Below are positions 11,801 through 25,100 of a DNA stretch of 64,000 nt, one piece after another (the first letter of the stretch is position 1; the number at the start of each line of letters is the position of its first letter). The notes under the pieces were generated by a model. The model searched no databases. It was not told the DNA's origin and worked only from the letters and a program-made list of their open reading frames with translations. Position numbers and translations under genes: made by a program. The stretch is from Nymphaea colorata (Eukaryota; Streptophyta; Magnoliopsida; Nymphaeales; Nymphaeaceae). The stretch is from positions 1,467,528 to 1,531,527 of the forward strand of contig NC_045140.1 in the NCBI RefSeq assembly GCF_008831285.2, read 5' to 3'.

Positions 11801-14800
11801 TTGTTTGGCATCCTCTGTTTTATATTGATATCAATCATCATTTAGGTTGGCAGGGCATGACCATTATAGAACTGATCAAAGATCAGGTTGAGTTCTAGAT
11901 CTTGCAGTCTTGGAGTGCTGAAGAAAAGGAAGAAGAAAAAGGGAGATGCATTCTTATATTGCAGCTTTTGTGTATCCCTAAATATTTTATTGCTGCATAT
12001 TGCGCTGATTGTAGTTCACTTTTCACATCATAGTTCATATCCTTTTGTTTCCTCCCCTTCTTTTGATCGATGGATTCCTTGTCTACTGAACTTTCTTCCA
12101 ACTTCTTGAATTTCTGGAAAATATAACCATACCAATTTTTTGACTTAGAAGCAGCAAATAATTCTTTTCATAAGGAGTCAGGATCTAATTGTTATTTGGG
12201 TGGTTCTGTCCTAATTCGACCACAGTTCATGTCACAGGAATAAGGATGATAAAGTAATAACATCAATCTGACATATTTGAAACCCAGATTTTACAGCTTA
12301 GATGAAATAGGATGGTCATTGATTGCATACATGACTTCTATGCTCTCTTTGGAAGTGTTGAAAAGGTATAAGTCCCCCATTCTCCAGCTCACACTTTTCT
12401 CATTGACTTCTTTTGATATTTGTTGTATCCATTGGTTGGAATTGGTTCCCCTTCTGCTTAGCATCTTCCTTTTCTTTTAGAGTGGAAGGAGTGAGCCCTC
12501 TCTTTTGCTCTGGAAATGGGGCATGACTATCTGTGGTTCGTTTCATTATTTTGGATGAAATCAACAAGACTTCTTAACAAATACTTGGCAGCACCATCAT
12601 ATTGAAATTTTAGGATACCAGCAAAGGAGTTGACTGAAGTCCTCTGTGCACCCAAAAATGGACCACAGTCCAGTGCAGCTGACAGCACTGGATGCATTTG
12701 ATCTTTGGCTTTTGGTGCATTGAGGCATGTCTGCACTGGAGGCAAGTTGACTGGTGTGGCAGTCACTTTGACAAATACAAGACTTAGTTTGAACTGAATT
12801 AATTTCAATTTGGTCTCATGTTGAAAACTTGAATGTGATATCTAAAAAATGATGCATATGAGTTTCTAAACAGAAGCTAATTATGTTGCTTCTCCTTTAC
12901 TTATTTATTGATTATGAAATACTTCTCTTTCAATTGTCTGTTCGACTTTCTAGCTTTTGTTGTCTATCTGATTCAGGTTGGAAGTCACTACCATTTCATT
13001 GAAGTGAATCCATACTTGGTGTTTGATAGGCGGAAAGCCCATGGTATGCGGCTCAACATACTAGCAGGGACAGCTGTTCGGTTTGAGGTAAGATGTTGGG
13101 CATTCAAATTGCCAATACATCCACAATTTATTTTTGCAAAATTTATGGAACAATGTTGACCAGCAAAAACAAGTTTGAACTTTGAAATCTTTCAATTACC
13201 TGCTTGACTTAAGAAACATAGTACAATGAATAGGTGGTGAAATGAACTTTTGAAACTTGAGCACATTTTTGTTATTTCACAATTTTTTTTTTGTAAACTT
13301 TCTTTTTTATCATTAGTTGATAATTCTGAAAAAGCACCAGTAGATGATAGTTGTAGCAAATGGATGAGCTAGCTGCTCATATGTCATGGTCAAAAACTTC
13401 ATTGTTTTCACAAGTTTTATTTTCGATGTGAATTCTTGTGCTTGATCTTACTGTGAAATTTTTATTCCTTTTCCAGTTGGGATCATCAATTTGGAGGTTT
13501 TATTAATGGCTGAGCACTTCTGAAATATTGAAAGCATAAGTTTATTGCATGAGGAAGCATGTTCCGATAAAGAAAGACACATACTTCACCCATTTATGGA
13601 AGCATACCTTTTGTTGAATGGTTACTTGCTTACTGTACAAGGAAGTGCTTCCTCTATATTTTGAGTTCTCTTTTCCTTCTCTACCTACTGTTCGTGTGGT
13701 TTAACAGTTTAAAATCTTTAACAGTTATATATACAAAACTGTCATAGTTTTAGAAAAACTTTGCATGCTGTACAATTTCCAATTTAATTACAATAGTTGC
13801 AATTATTGTTGTAATAATTAAGTTCACAAATAAATAATTGTTAAGCCTAACAACACTAGGTTTGCATGCAACTCATGTGTATTTTGTGTCCAAGTTAATT
13901 GGTGGCTCTCTCTCAAAAGTTTTTAAATGTGAACATATGTTAAAGCATATGTTATGTTAATTTATAAGATAATAATTGAGTAGTTAATGAATCATAATTT
14001 ATACTTTATTTTTTAGTTCGAGACTTTTAAAAGTATACCTAAATTATTGGCAATAACAAGAAAGACACCTAAGGTTTTCATACTTTTAGAAATACACCTA
14101 AATATTTTCCTGTTAATCAAATTGACTCTTCCATTAGACTAATTGGCTATCTAAGATCCGAGGTCAGTTAATGTAAAAAAAATTGCTATAACACCCTCAA
14201 TTTAGGTTTTCTAGAAAAACGAGCAATTTTTTAAAAGCAGACCTTGACCATTGGCGAATAATCATAGTACGCTTCGGAGTGCCAAGGGACATTGTTTACC
14301 TAAGGTTTAAAAATTTTAATATTATTACCAACAGGACTAATGCTTTCTATCATTAATCAAATCAACTTTTTCATTGGATCAATTTGAGTTATCTAAAACT
14401 GGAGGTTAATTTATAAAAATTACTAAATTACTGGCAACTTAGGTTTTAGTTTTTAATGACAATTAGTTTTACATGTTTTTTGTTTTCTTAAGGTTTGGGC
14501 TTTCTTTTCTTCTTCCGCTTCTAATACATGATCTTTTTTAAAAAGTATTAATCCTCTCTTTCTCTCTTTGAAGAGCACAACAATGTCCTTTTCTCTATAA
14601 TTCGGTTGTTCTTTTGGATTTCTTTAGTTGATCTGATTATTTTGTGGTTATGTAGCTAAAGTTATTTTATTATTATTATACTATTATTATACAACCTGAA
14701 ACTTATTTTTTGTGGTGACGAGAGAAGTCCTTCCAAAACCAAAATATTTAATGGGCTTGTCTTTTTGGTTTAACTTTTTTTTTTTCTTTTGTCACAGGCA

Positions 14801-17800
14801 ACAATATAAGTTTCAGGTTGACAAGGATTAATTTGCCTAGTAACTAACTTGTCCTCAAAATTTTAAGTTGAAGTGTTAGATGAATAAATAAGAAAATATT
14901 TTGTGATCTACTTAACAGGTTACTCGAAGGAAAATAACTACTAGACTTTTTTAATTAAATATGAAAAAGAGGGCAGGTTAGACATGTTTTTGATTGTTAG
15001 GAATAGTTTAGGTGCGTTTTGAAAATTTCCTGTTTCCATTTGGCCTTTATATTGATGAAGTTACATGTACTTTTGTGCATAATCCTTTTTTCTCCATACT
15101 TCCACTTCGTTCTCATTCGTTCTCATTCACTTCGCACGTAGCTCCATCTTCAGTTTTAAGTTTTCTCTTCTTAATACATTTTCCGTTTCATGTATGCTGA
15201 AGGTTGTGTTCCTTGCTTAGGCTTCATCATTTGATTTCTTCGTCCATTTTTATCTGGAAAAAATAATTGCAGGTCTTGCTTTTGAAATATCAAAATTTTA
15301 ATGAAATTTGAAGAGTAATATTAAAGTCAAAATATTGCAAGGCATTTTGAGTACATAAATTTTAGTTTTTTTGTGATAATATCTCTATATTAATGTAATC
15401 TGATCACAAAAAATCTAGTTTTATTTGCTTAATATGTAATTTCATGTAATTTTTCTTGTTTTTCCATTTTGTCATGATTGTTTAATCCTAGAACCTGTAT
15501 ATAACAAGAATAATGATATCGCTTATCAAGATGCAGTCTTCACTAGTATTTTTTACTGTACTACTGGTAAATCTATTTTGGAATTTATTATTCTAAATCC
15601 TGTATTTCTTTTTCCGCTTGGTTCATTTTCTACAGCCAGGCGAAAGGAAATCTGTTACACTTGTCAGTATTGGTGGGAAGCGTGTAATAAGAGGAGGGAA
15701 TGGAATTTCAGATGGGCCAGTGGAAAGTTCTCAAGAAGTTATGAAGGATATATTTGCTAAAAATTTTGGACATATGGATGACAATCTTTGTGTGTAAGAA
15801 CCTTCCTGTTGACTCAGTTCGTTCAAATTTTTGTTGTCTATGTTTCATACTGTATTTACCTCTGACTAGGGTGCTTGGTGCTGCTGTTAATCAACTTTTG
15901 TTGCAGAGATGGGATGACAACAGATGATGGCAATCTTACAACAAAAGTTTCTCGTGAAGTTTATGTTAATATTTATGGGCCTACAGTTGGTGACAAGATC
16001 AGGTTGGGTGACACAAACTTGTTTGCTGAGGTTGAGAGAGACTTCACAGTTTATGGTGATGAATGCAAATTTGGAGGGGGAAAGGTTCTGCGTGATGGAA
16101 TGGGACAAGCAACCGGATATCCAGTTGCTTCTTGTCTTGATGCAGTTGTTACAAATGCTTTGATTATTGATTATACAGGCATTTACAAGGCTGATATTGG
16201 TATCAAAGATGGAAAGATAAGTTCTGTTGGAAAGGCAGGAAACCCTGACGTAATGGACGGTGTCCAGGAGGATATGATAGTTGGAGTAATTTACTTTCCA
16301 GAAAGTAGTTATTTATGATTATGCTAATAATTATCACATTTACTATCTAACACTTTTTTCCATTTTGGCAGGTCAATACTGAGGTTATTGCTGCAGAAGG
16401 AATGATCGTAACAGCTGGTGGAATAGATTGTCATGTCCATTTTATCTGCCCTCAATTAGCACAAGAGGCAATGTCAAGTGGTTAGTTATTGTGAAGCAGT
16501 TTGGATTCAATTCTTATATCATTGTTTGACCAAATTTTTTAAAAATATTTTATAGAACTTATATGAGATATAAGCTGCTTATGGGATATTCAAGTGTGTT
16601 TCTGTTTAAGAATGATGTTTTCATCTCAAAAAGCAAAATCATAATTCTTTCATGCTCTTTATTTCTTGGCATTAGTTAGAGTCTTCCTCTATAGTAAAAT
16701 AGGTTCACTGCAAACAGTAAAAAGGAAGCACTTAGTTGTCTGTATTAAAATAAAAATCACTATGCAGGAATTATGTACCGTAGAGTGCTAAAACTAATCA
16801 ACTACAATCACCGTTCTTTGGGATTTTTGTACATCCTGGAGATTTTACTCATGCAACTATGCATGCATTACATATGGTTGTAATATGAGTTCATATGAAC
16901 ATATGGCGATCGTATGCATAGCATGCAAAAAGCATCTAGTAAATCTGACAAGTTAATTTGCTTTTTGAAACGAAATAATTCATCGAAGTATCAATTCTCA
17001 TTTCTTTTGGAAAACTTTCAAAATAACATAAAAAGGCACAAATGTATTGACATGCTTAGTTGATTCATCTGAAGGTATCACGACACTAGTTGGTGGTGGA
17101 ACTGGTCCAGCACATGGTACACGTGCAACTACCTGTACACCTGCTCCAATACAAATGCAGTTAATGCTGCAATCTACTGATGACTTGCCCCTAAATTTTG
17201 GCTTTACTGGAAAGGTAATTGCAGCTTACAAACACATTTATATAAGATTGATTGACAGACTGCTATATTTTTCTTTTTTCTGCACTAATTCAAAGTTGCT
17301 AGTTGTCACCATTGCTTGAATAATGGTTTTTCACGTGTGTGTGTGTGTGTCTGTGCATGATATGCATCAAAGTATGTTATATTTGTACCTTATTTGTTTT
17401 GCATGTATAACCTAGAATTGTTTTTACGATGTTTTGATTTAGTTAAATGGTACAGATGCGTTCAGCATGGTTAGAGTACAAAAAATTAATTCTTTGTTTG
17501 TAATTTAGACTTAAAAAGTCCCTTTCCAGCCTACAAAATTTGATGCCTTTTCATCTATTGACTTTTGGGTTACTGAAAAAACCTTGATACATGTTGGTTA
17601 CTTGGTAATTCGAAAGGTGATCTCCACTAATTCAACCCCATAGATTGGGTCTGTAGGGTTGAATCTGGATTAAAAATAACTAGAAAAGGAAAATCAATTA
17701 GATTGGATGTATAAAGGACTCAATGAACGCGTATAGGTAGATATGCCTAATATTCTATTTCTTTCTTGGTTGTCATCTAGATTCTTGAATGATGCCATTT

Positions 17801-19065
17801 TCCTTTTGAATTTCATTTCGCAGACTCAAGAATCTTGACCCAAGAAGTTAAGTGAGAAAAATTCTCGTCACAGATTTTGCAAAATGCAAGCATGTAAAAA
17901 TTTCAAAATGTAAATGTAAGAGACTAAAAAATTGTAGTTGGAAAGCTATTGATATTTTGTGGTTCTTAGTACTATATTATCTTTCGTGAATTGTTTTGCT
18001 TATCTTTGAAATTTTATCTTTTCTTTTGGGAAAAAAATTCAGGGCAATAGTGCAAAAAGTGAGGGATTACGTGAAATAATTGAGGCTGGAGCCATTGGTC
18101 TAAAGCTGCACGAGGATTGGGGAAGTACCCCAGCTGCCATTGACAAATGTTTGGCTATTGCTGAGGAGTATGACATCCAGGTACCTTTTTATGCTTTTCA
18201 ACATCTTGTCAATCTTCAGAAGCAATTACTCTTAGACCGATCTTTGTTTGTGTTTGTGTTTTGATTAATAGGTTAATATACATACGGACACATTAAATGA
18301 ATCTGGATGTGTTGAACATACTATTGATGCATTTAGAGGAAGGACGATTCATACATATCACAGGTAAACTGAACTTTCTATACCTACAAGTTTATTTATT
18401 CTATTCTTGTTTCCTATTTCCCTGTGTAAAACATAAGACACATAATCATTCACTTACAGTTGTAATAATGAGCTGGACATGCTTGAACTCAATTTTTGAT
18501 ACAGACATACATTTGGGTTGATGTTCCCTTAAATAATCTAGTCTTGTTCTTGGATTAGACAATTTCTGAGAGGAATGGTTGTGGATCTTGTGCCTTTTAG
18601 GCTTCAATTTTGACTGGTTGGCTCCTTTGGCTTGCTGCTAGGATAATGTGGCTCATGCAGGTCTTTTCTAGCGTAGCTTGCTACTTCTTCTTCACTTTCA
18701 AGCCCCGAGAAAGAATGCACTTGCAAGTACTTCCGCAGATTGAGGAAAAATTTTGTTGGAAACCACCTCTATAGTCAATTGATTTGATTTTTCTGCTGAG
18801 ACGTGTAGACTGGGTGTTTAGCTTCATACCATTTATCAATCCCTCAAGGGAAGATGGTATTGAAATTTATGTGTAGTACCATGTTTTATGTGTATGTCCA
18901 TAAATATGTTTATCTGTTTTGTTGGATAGCAAATAGCTGTCGCATAAGCATTAGTGACGGTTTATTCAGCAATGGTTCATGGTGTCTTCAACAACGATCT
19001 ATGGTGCTTTTAGCGATCAATTTTCAATTTTTAGTCATCAGGCACACAACAACATTGACTTCATA

Positions 19066-19102
<37 letters not shown>

Positions 19103-22100
19103 AGAGAGATGGTTAAAAACTAGAAGATGTGTTGCTCAAAACACCATAAACCATTAAAAACTCCTTGAACTGTTGCTGCACCATTAATTGTCCGCCTTAA
19201 TACTCTTGCAGCGACTGTTTTTTAGTAACAGATTTTTTATTTCTAACCATCCGGCAATATTAACTTTGGTGTACATGTATATATAGATTTTTTTTGTGTG
19301 TTTTTAATCAAGAATAGACCTTGACCAAGACTACGCTGGTTGTTAATCAGCTCCATGGGTAGATTTCTAGTCCTTGGAGGTAACTGAATAGCCAGCCCAG
19401 TCCCTTTTTAAGTCACAGGGATGTGCCAAATCTGGTGCCACACTTGCAGTGATGCGGGTGGGTGTTCGCTGTCAGTGTGGCACCGACTTGGTCAAACCGA
19501 GTCATCTGTTGCTGAACATCCCCTCTTTGTTTTTAATTTTTTTTCCTTTCTTTTCTTTTTTATTTTTAAAAATTTTCTCCACTTTTTCCATGTTTCCTGC
19601 TTCTTTTTCCTTTTGACCGTCTCTCAATATCTTTTAAGACTGCCTTTTTGGTTTCCCTCCACTTTGTTTTGTTCTTCCCTCTTATGTTCCTTTTTCCTCT
19701 CTCTCTCTCTTTCATTCTTCCTCAAAATGACAACTGCTGTTTTTACTTTTCTAGTGCTTCTTAAAAGGATGACTAGGCCTTGTCATCCTTTTAAGAAGGA
19801 TGAGGCTTGCTTTGCCATCCCTTTCATCTTTATTAAAAGAACAACAGAGGGCTATCCTTCTGATTTAGAAAAAACCTTATTTTATTTGATGTAAAATAGT
19901 TAAAACTTTAATTTGAAAATTTATTTACATCATTAATAAAAAGTCAAAAAATATATAACAAAAATAGTTGATTAGTTGTATGACAGATTATATGTGTAAC
20001 ATGCATCTCTCTTCCTTCTCTTTGTGTGTGTGCGTGTGTACCCGAGATTTTTTGAAAATTGCTGGACTAGCATCTGTGGGACTTAGGTCCTTTTTTTCTT
20101 CATATATTCGAGGAATTACTCCCTCTTGAGAGAATTCTTCTCTAAGCATCTTTGCAAGGACATTGAAGTTTTGTGTGTGTGTGTGTGTGTGTGTGACTTT
20201 GTCCACGTGTGACCATTTGTGTGATTTTTCATTGTGAAATTGTTCTCGAGTGTACAGGCCTTGTGTTGAGGCTTGCACCAATGTTCTTAGGTTTTTTTTT
20301 TTAACTAATGATGGTGCCAATTAATATATGTCTCAAAATTATCTGTTTCACACCTATTAGTTCTTCATATTAGCTCCCCTGTTTCCTCTTAATTTTATCC
20401 AAATCAATTTTAGAGGAAAACTCTACTTGCAGTTCTTTTTTCTGACATTATTATTTATCTTACGATCTCCTTAGAAGGCACGGACCTTCATAAGCATGTT
20501 GGTTGAATTATGAACTTGTTTCTTCCACTTAGTCATGGATGAACAACTGATGCAGGGCAGGACCAGACCCGTCACTCTCCTGGGTCCAGTTCCTCGCCTC
20601 AGGTTCCACCTTCGGGCATCAGTGTAGTCCATGAGCCTTCAACCGTGGGATCTCCTATGGACCCAGAGCTTACACAAGAGGAGGTTCCTCATCGTAGATA
20701 CTCTAGGCGGACCAAGGGTTGAAATGTAATTTTGATTTACATATGTTATTTTTGTTATCCATTTTGTTAGTATATTCATTTTGTATCTAAGTAGGTCTGT
20801 TTGGATTCAGGCACTTGTTCAGTACCCGACCCGTTGCTATTCTCGTCCATATAAATGGGCGACAAAGTTATTTTGTATACACTTGATGTCGAATGAAGTA
20901 CAAAAGTTACTTTTGTTTTATGTTGTCTTCTAGTGTAAGTACTTTAGTTTTGAAGTTTCTAGTTCTGCAAGTTAGTTTTGATGCAAGTTAGTTTGCATCA
21001 AATTGAAGTTTCGTTCCCTCATCAGACATTCCAAAAGAGGTAGCGCCACTCATTTCTGAGTTTCAAGACATTATGCCAGACGATTTGCCTCCGGTATTGC
21101 CACCAAACCGGGATGTTCAACATGCTATAGACTTTGTCCCGTTGCCTCCGGTATTGCCACCAAACCGGGATGTTCAACATGCTATAGACTTTGTCCCGGG
21201 TGCTAGTTCAACCTACCGGCCTATCTAATGAACCCCATTGATCCTGCTGAGTTGTAGAGGCAAGTGAATGAATTGTTGCAAAAGGGTTACATTCGAGAGA
21301 GTGTTAGCCCGTGTGCAGTTCCAGCTTTATTGACTCCAAAGAAAGATGGCACGAAGCGGATGTGCGTGGATAGTCGAGCTATCAATAAAATCACCGTTAA
21401 GTACGGTTTCCCTATTCCAAGATTGGATGATATGCTGGATATGCTAGCGGGAGCTCAAGTGTTCTCGAAAATTGATTTGAAAAGTGGATACCATTAGATA
21501 AGAATTTGAGAAGGAGATGAATGGAAAACTGTGTTTAAAACATGAGATGAACTCTATGAGTGGCTAGTCATGCCATTTGGACTGTCAAATGCACCCAGCA
21601 CCTTCATGAGCATCATGACGCAAGTCCTTCGGCCATACATTGGAAAATTTGTTGTAGTGTACTTTGATGACATTTTGGTTTTTAGCCTCACAAGTTTTGA
21701 TCACCTTGGTCATCTGCGTCAAGTCCTAGAGACCTTGCGTAAGGAAAAGTTGTTCGTCAATGCCAAGAAATGTAGTTTCCTCACTTCGAACCTTGTCTTC
21801 TTGGGGTTCATTGTTTCGTCAAAAGGAGTGCAGGCTGATCCCTCTAAGGTGCAAGCTATCGTAGATTGGCCAACGCCAAGAACAGTAGGTGATGTCAGGA
21901 GTTTTCATGGTCTAGCCACATTCTATCGTAGATTCATCAGAAACTTCAGCACCATTATGGTTCCTATCACTGAGTGTCTCAAGGGTGAGACTTTTAAGTG
22001 GACCCAAGCGGCTGAGGACGCCTTTTGCAAGTCTGACTACCCAACCCAACCATGTACATTCACGCCCCCCGTATTGGCTTTAACTGACTTCACTAAGGTA

Positions 22101-25100
22101 TTTGAGGTAGAATGTGATGCCTCTAAGGTTGGAATTGGAGCTGTGCTTAGTCAGAACAAGAGGCCAGTCGCTTTCTATAGCGAGAAGCTAAGCGGAGCCA
22201 AATGTCAGTACTCTACCTATGACTTGGAGTTCTACGCTGTTGTACGGGCCCTTCGATATTGGAGACACTATTTAATCTACAAAGAATTTATTCTGTTTAC
22301 AGATCATGAGACACTTAAGTATCTCCATAGCCAAAAGAAGATGAGTGCTCGTCACGTCAAGTGGATTAATTTCATGCAAGAGTACACCTTCTCCATTCGC
22401 CATCAATCAGGAAAATTTAATAGAGTTGCAGACACCCTTAGTAGAAAGAACAACCTACTGATGTCCATGTCTGTGGAGGTAGTCGGATTTGAAAGTTTCA
22501 AGGACATGTATCATGCTGACCCGGACTTTAGTCACATTTGGTCTGAGTGCTCTAGTGCGTCTCAACCCCTAGACTCTAAATTTTCCATTCACAATGGCTA
22601 CCTTTTCCGTGGGAATAAGTTGTGTATCCCTCAATACTCATTACGTTTACAACTTATTGCAGAATTCCATGGTAATGCAATGTTGGGGCATTTTGGGCAG
22701 GACAAGACATATTCTTTGATGGATGAACGCTACTATTGGCCCAAGATGAGGAAGGATGTCATAAAGTTTGTTCAATGTTGTTGCACTTGCCAAATCGCAA
22801 AGGGGCATAGTCAAAATAGTGGTTTGTATACTCCCCTACCTATTCCAGATAGGCCCTGGGAGCATGTTTCTATGGATTTCATCGTCAGACTTCCCAAGAC
22901 GATCCGTAGTGTGGATTCAATCATGGTTGTTGTAGACAGATTTTTGAAGATGACCGTTTTCATTCCATGTAAGAGGACGACAGATGCCTCATTCGTTGCC
23001 TCTTACTATTTCAAAGATGTGGCACAGTTTCATGGACTTCCTCGTTCAATCACATCAGATCGAGATACGAGGTTCCTGAGTCATTTTTGGTGTTCTCTAT
23101 GGTCTCTTCTTAATATGAAACTTCAGTTCAGTAGTGCTTACCACCCTCAGACCGATGGCCAAACCGAGATAGTTAATAGAATTTTAGGAAACTTACTCAG
23201 GTGTCTTGTAGGAGAAAATACCAAAACCTGGGACTTAGTGCTACCACAAGCTGAGTTTGCATATAATAACTCAGTCAACCGTTCCACTGGGAAGACCCCT
23301 TTCCAAGTGGTGTATGGTCGGTCCCCAAACCATGTTGTTGACTTATCCCCAGTACCAGGTGCTGGAGAGCATGTTCCGGCGGCACTAGATGCTATTGAAT
23401 ATATGTGTGACGTCCATAGTCAAGTGAAGCAGAAGCTCCAGGAGAGGTATGAAACCTACAAGTCCCGTGTTGATCGGAGTCGTCGAGATGTCAACTTTGA
23501 AGTGGGTCAACAAGTTTGGGTCTACCTACGACCTGAGTGATGTCCTCTTGGTACCTATAGTAAGTTAAGTCCTAGGAAATATGGCCCTTTCCGTATCAGT
23601 CGACGTCTAGGAAAAAATGCTTATCAGCTTGAGCTTCTTGAGGATTGGCAAATTTCACTGATCTTCAATGTTTCTGATTCGTTTCCCTACTCTGGTGACA
23701 ATGATTCGTCGGAGATGACTTCTCTCCAACCAGGGAAGAATGATGCAGGGCAGGACCAGACCCGTCACTCTCTTGGGTCCAGTTCCTCGCCTCAAGTTCC
23801 ACCTTCGGGTATCAGTGCGGTCCATGAGCCTTCAACCGTGAGATCCCCTGTGGACTCAGAGCTTACACGAGAGGAGGTTCCTTTGTGTAGATACTTGAGG
23901 CGACCAAGGGTTGAAATGTAATTTTGATTTACATATGTTATTTTTTGATCCATTTTGTTAGTATATTCATTTTGTATCTAAGTGGGTCTGTTTGGATTCG
24001 GGCACTTGTTCAGGACCCGACCCGTTGCTATTCTCGTCCATATAAATGGGCAACAAACTTTCTCTAATGAAGTACAAAAGTTACTTTTGTTTTATGTTGT
24101 CTTCCTTGTTGTCTTCTAGTGTAAGTACTTTAGTTTTGAAGTTTCGTTCTTCTGCAAGTTAGTTGGCATCAACAACATTCTTCACAGTTCTTAGGTTGTT
24201 GAGGAATCAACTTAGCATTTAGTGTTGGTCTCTCTTTGAACTGATAAGACACTACACTTGATCTTATTAGCCAAAATGCAGAGAAAAATACAGCATCTCC
24301 TTTCAAGTTCTCAAAGAATTACTCGAGATATTGTATTCTTCCGTTTGTGACGGTAAATGGCTGCATCCTGCCTATGGCCCTTGCTGAGGTCTAGTCTATG
24401 TCAATGGATGGAGGTGTGATTGACAATGATGAGCTTTTCAAAAAGGAGTCCCATGATTCATATTTATAAAATATAAACTGGTAAACAGATAATACCAAAA
24501 TATATTATTCAAACATATCATAATTATTATTGTAGAAAGTAGATGTAGTCAAAGCAGTAAGACGAGAGAGCATGGAACCAGTGGTTCTTTGTGTCTGGAC
24601 TGACTCTGGAGCAGTCAAAATAGTTTCACCAGCCTGGCAATCTTGTAGTAGAAACATCAATAAAAAGGGAAGGGCTCCCATCAAAAGTATTGTTTGACTG
24701 GCTCTTCTTCACACTAACTGAAGCATAGAGACAAGGTAAAAGGGAGTGCAACCCAAGGCATCATGCCATAGATGAAATGAAATATTTCACAGTAACACAC
24801 ATGCCACCTCCCCTCCTCTTCCCCTCCACCCCTTCCTCCCAGTAGCCATTTTCAAAATTACAGCAGACACACACCAAGTACATTGCCATAGCCATGCTGA
24901 CTGCTAGCCTATTGGTTGTAGCATTCTTTGGTCAGATTATTTGTTACTTGTGGCTTTTGTTTTATGACTTGTTTCTCGCTGAAATTTCTAAAAGAACTAT
25001 GTCAGGTTTGGTGTTAATTAAGCCTGTATTCTTGTTGCTTCAAATAAATTTATATATGTAAAATCACAAATAGCTCAATGATGAAAGCCTTTTGTTATTA

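Larger units (their letters stand above)
18364..20542. other. urease intron 12, part before the Gypsy insertion
   Basis: Non-coding intron. It holds an (AT)n(TG)n microsatellite near 19067-19101, a (GT)n run at 20172-20195, and two hairpins listed separately. No gene is seen; the longest frames are low-complexity. Confidence 0.5.
20548..24171 (+). mobile_element. Ty3/Gypsy (CRM-like) LTR retrotransposon, internally deleted
   Basis: A 3,624-bp element in intron 12 of urease, same strand as the gene. The 5' LTR is 20548-21000 (453 bp) and the 3' LTR 23741-24171 (431 bp). Both start TGATGC and end GCATCA, and ACAAC target duplications flank them. The internal part holds reverse transcriptase, RNase H and integrase, but gag, protease and a primer-binding site are gone: polyprotein sequence resumes about 10 bp after the 5' LTR. 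The C-terminal polyprotein tail runs about 180 bp into the 3' LTR, a trait of CRM centromeric retrotransposons; assignment to CRM rests on this and on the TGATG...CATCA ends. Stops and a frameshift make it non-functional. Confidence 0.9.

Noticed and set aside
19421-19894. 157-codon plus-strand open frame in urease intron 12
   Set aside because: Phenylalanine, serine and leucine runs come from T/C-rich low-complexity DNA; no domain is visible.
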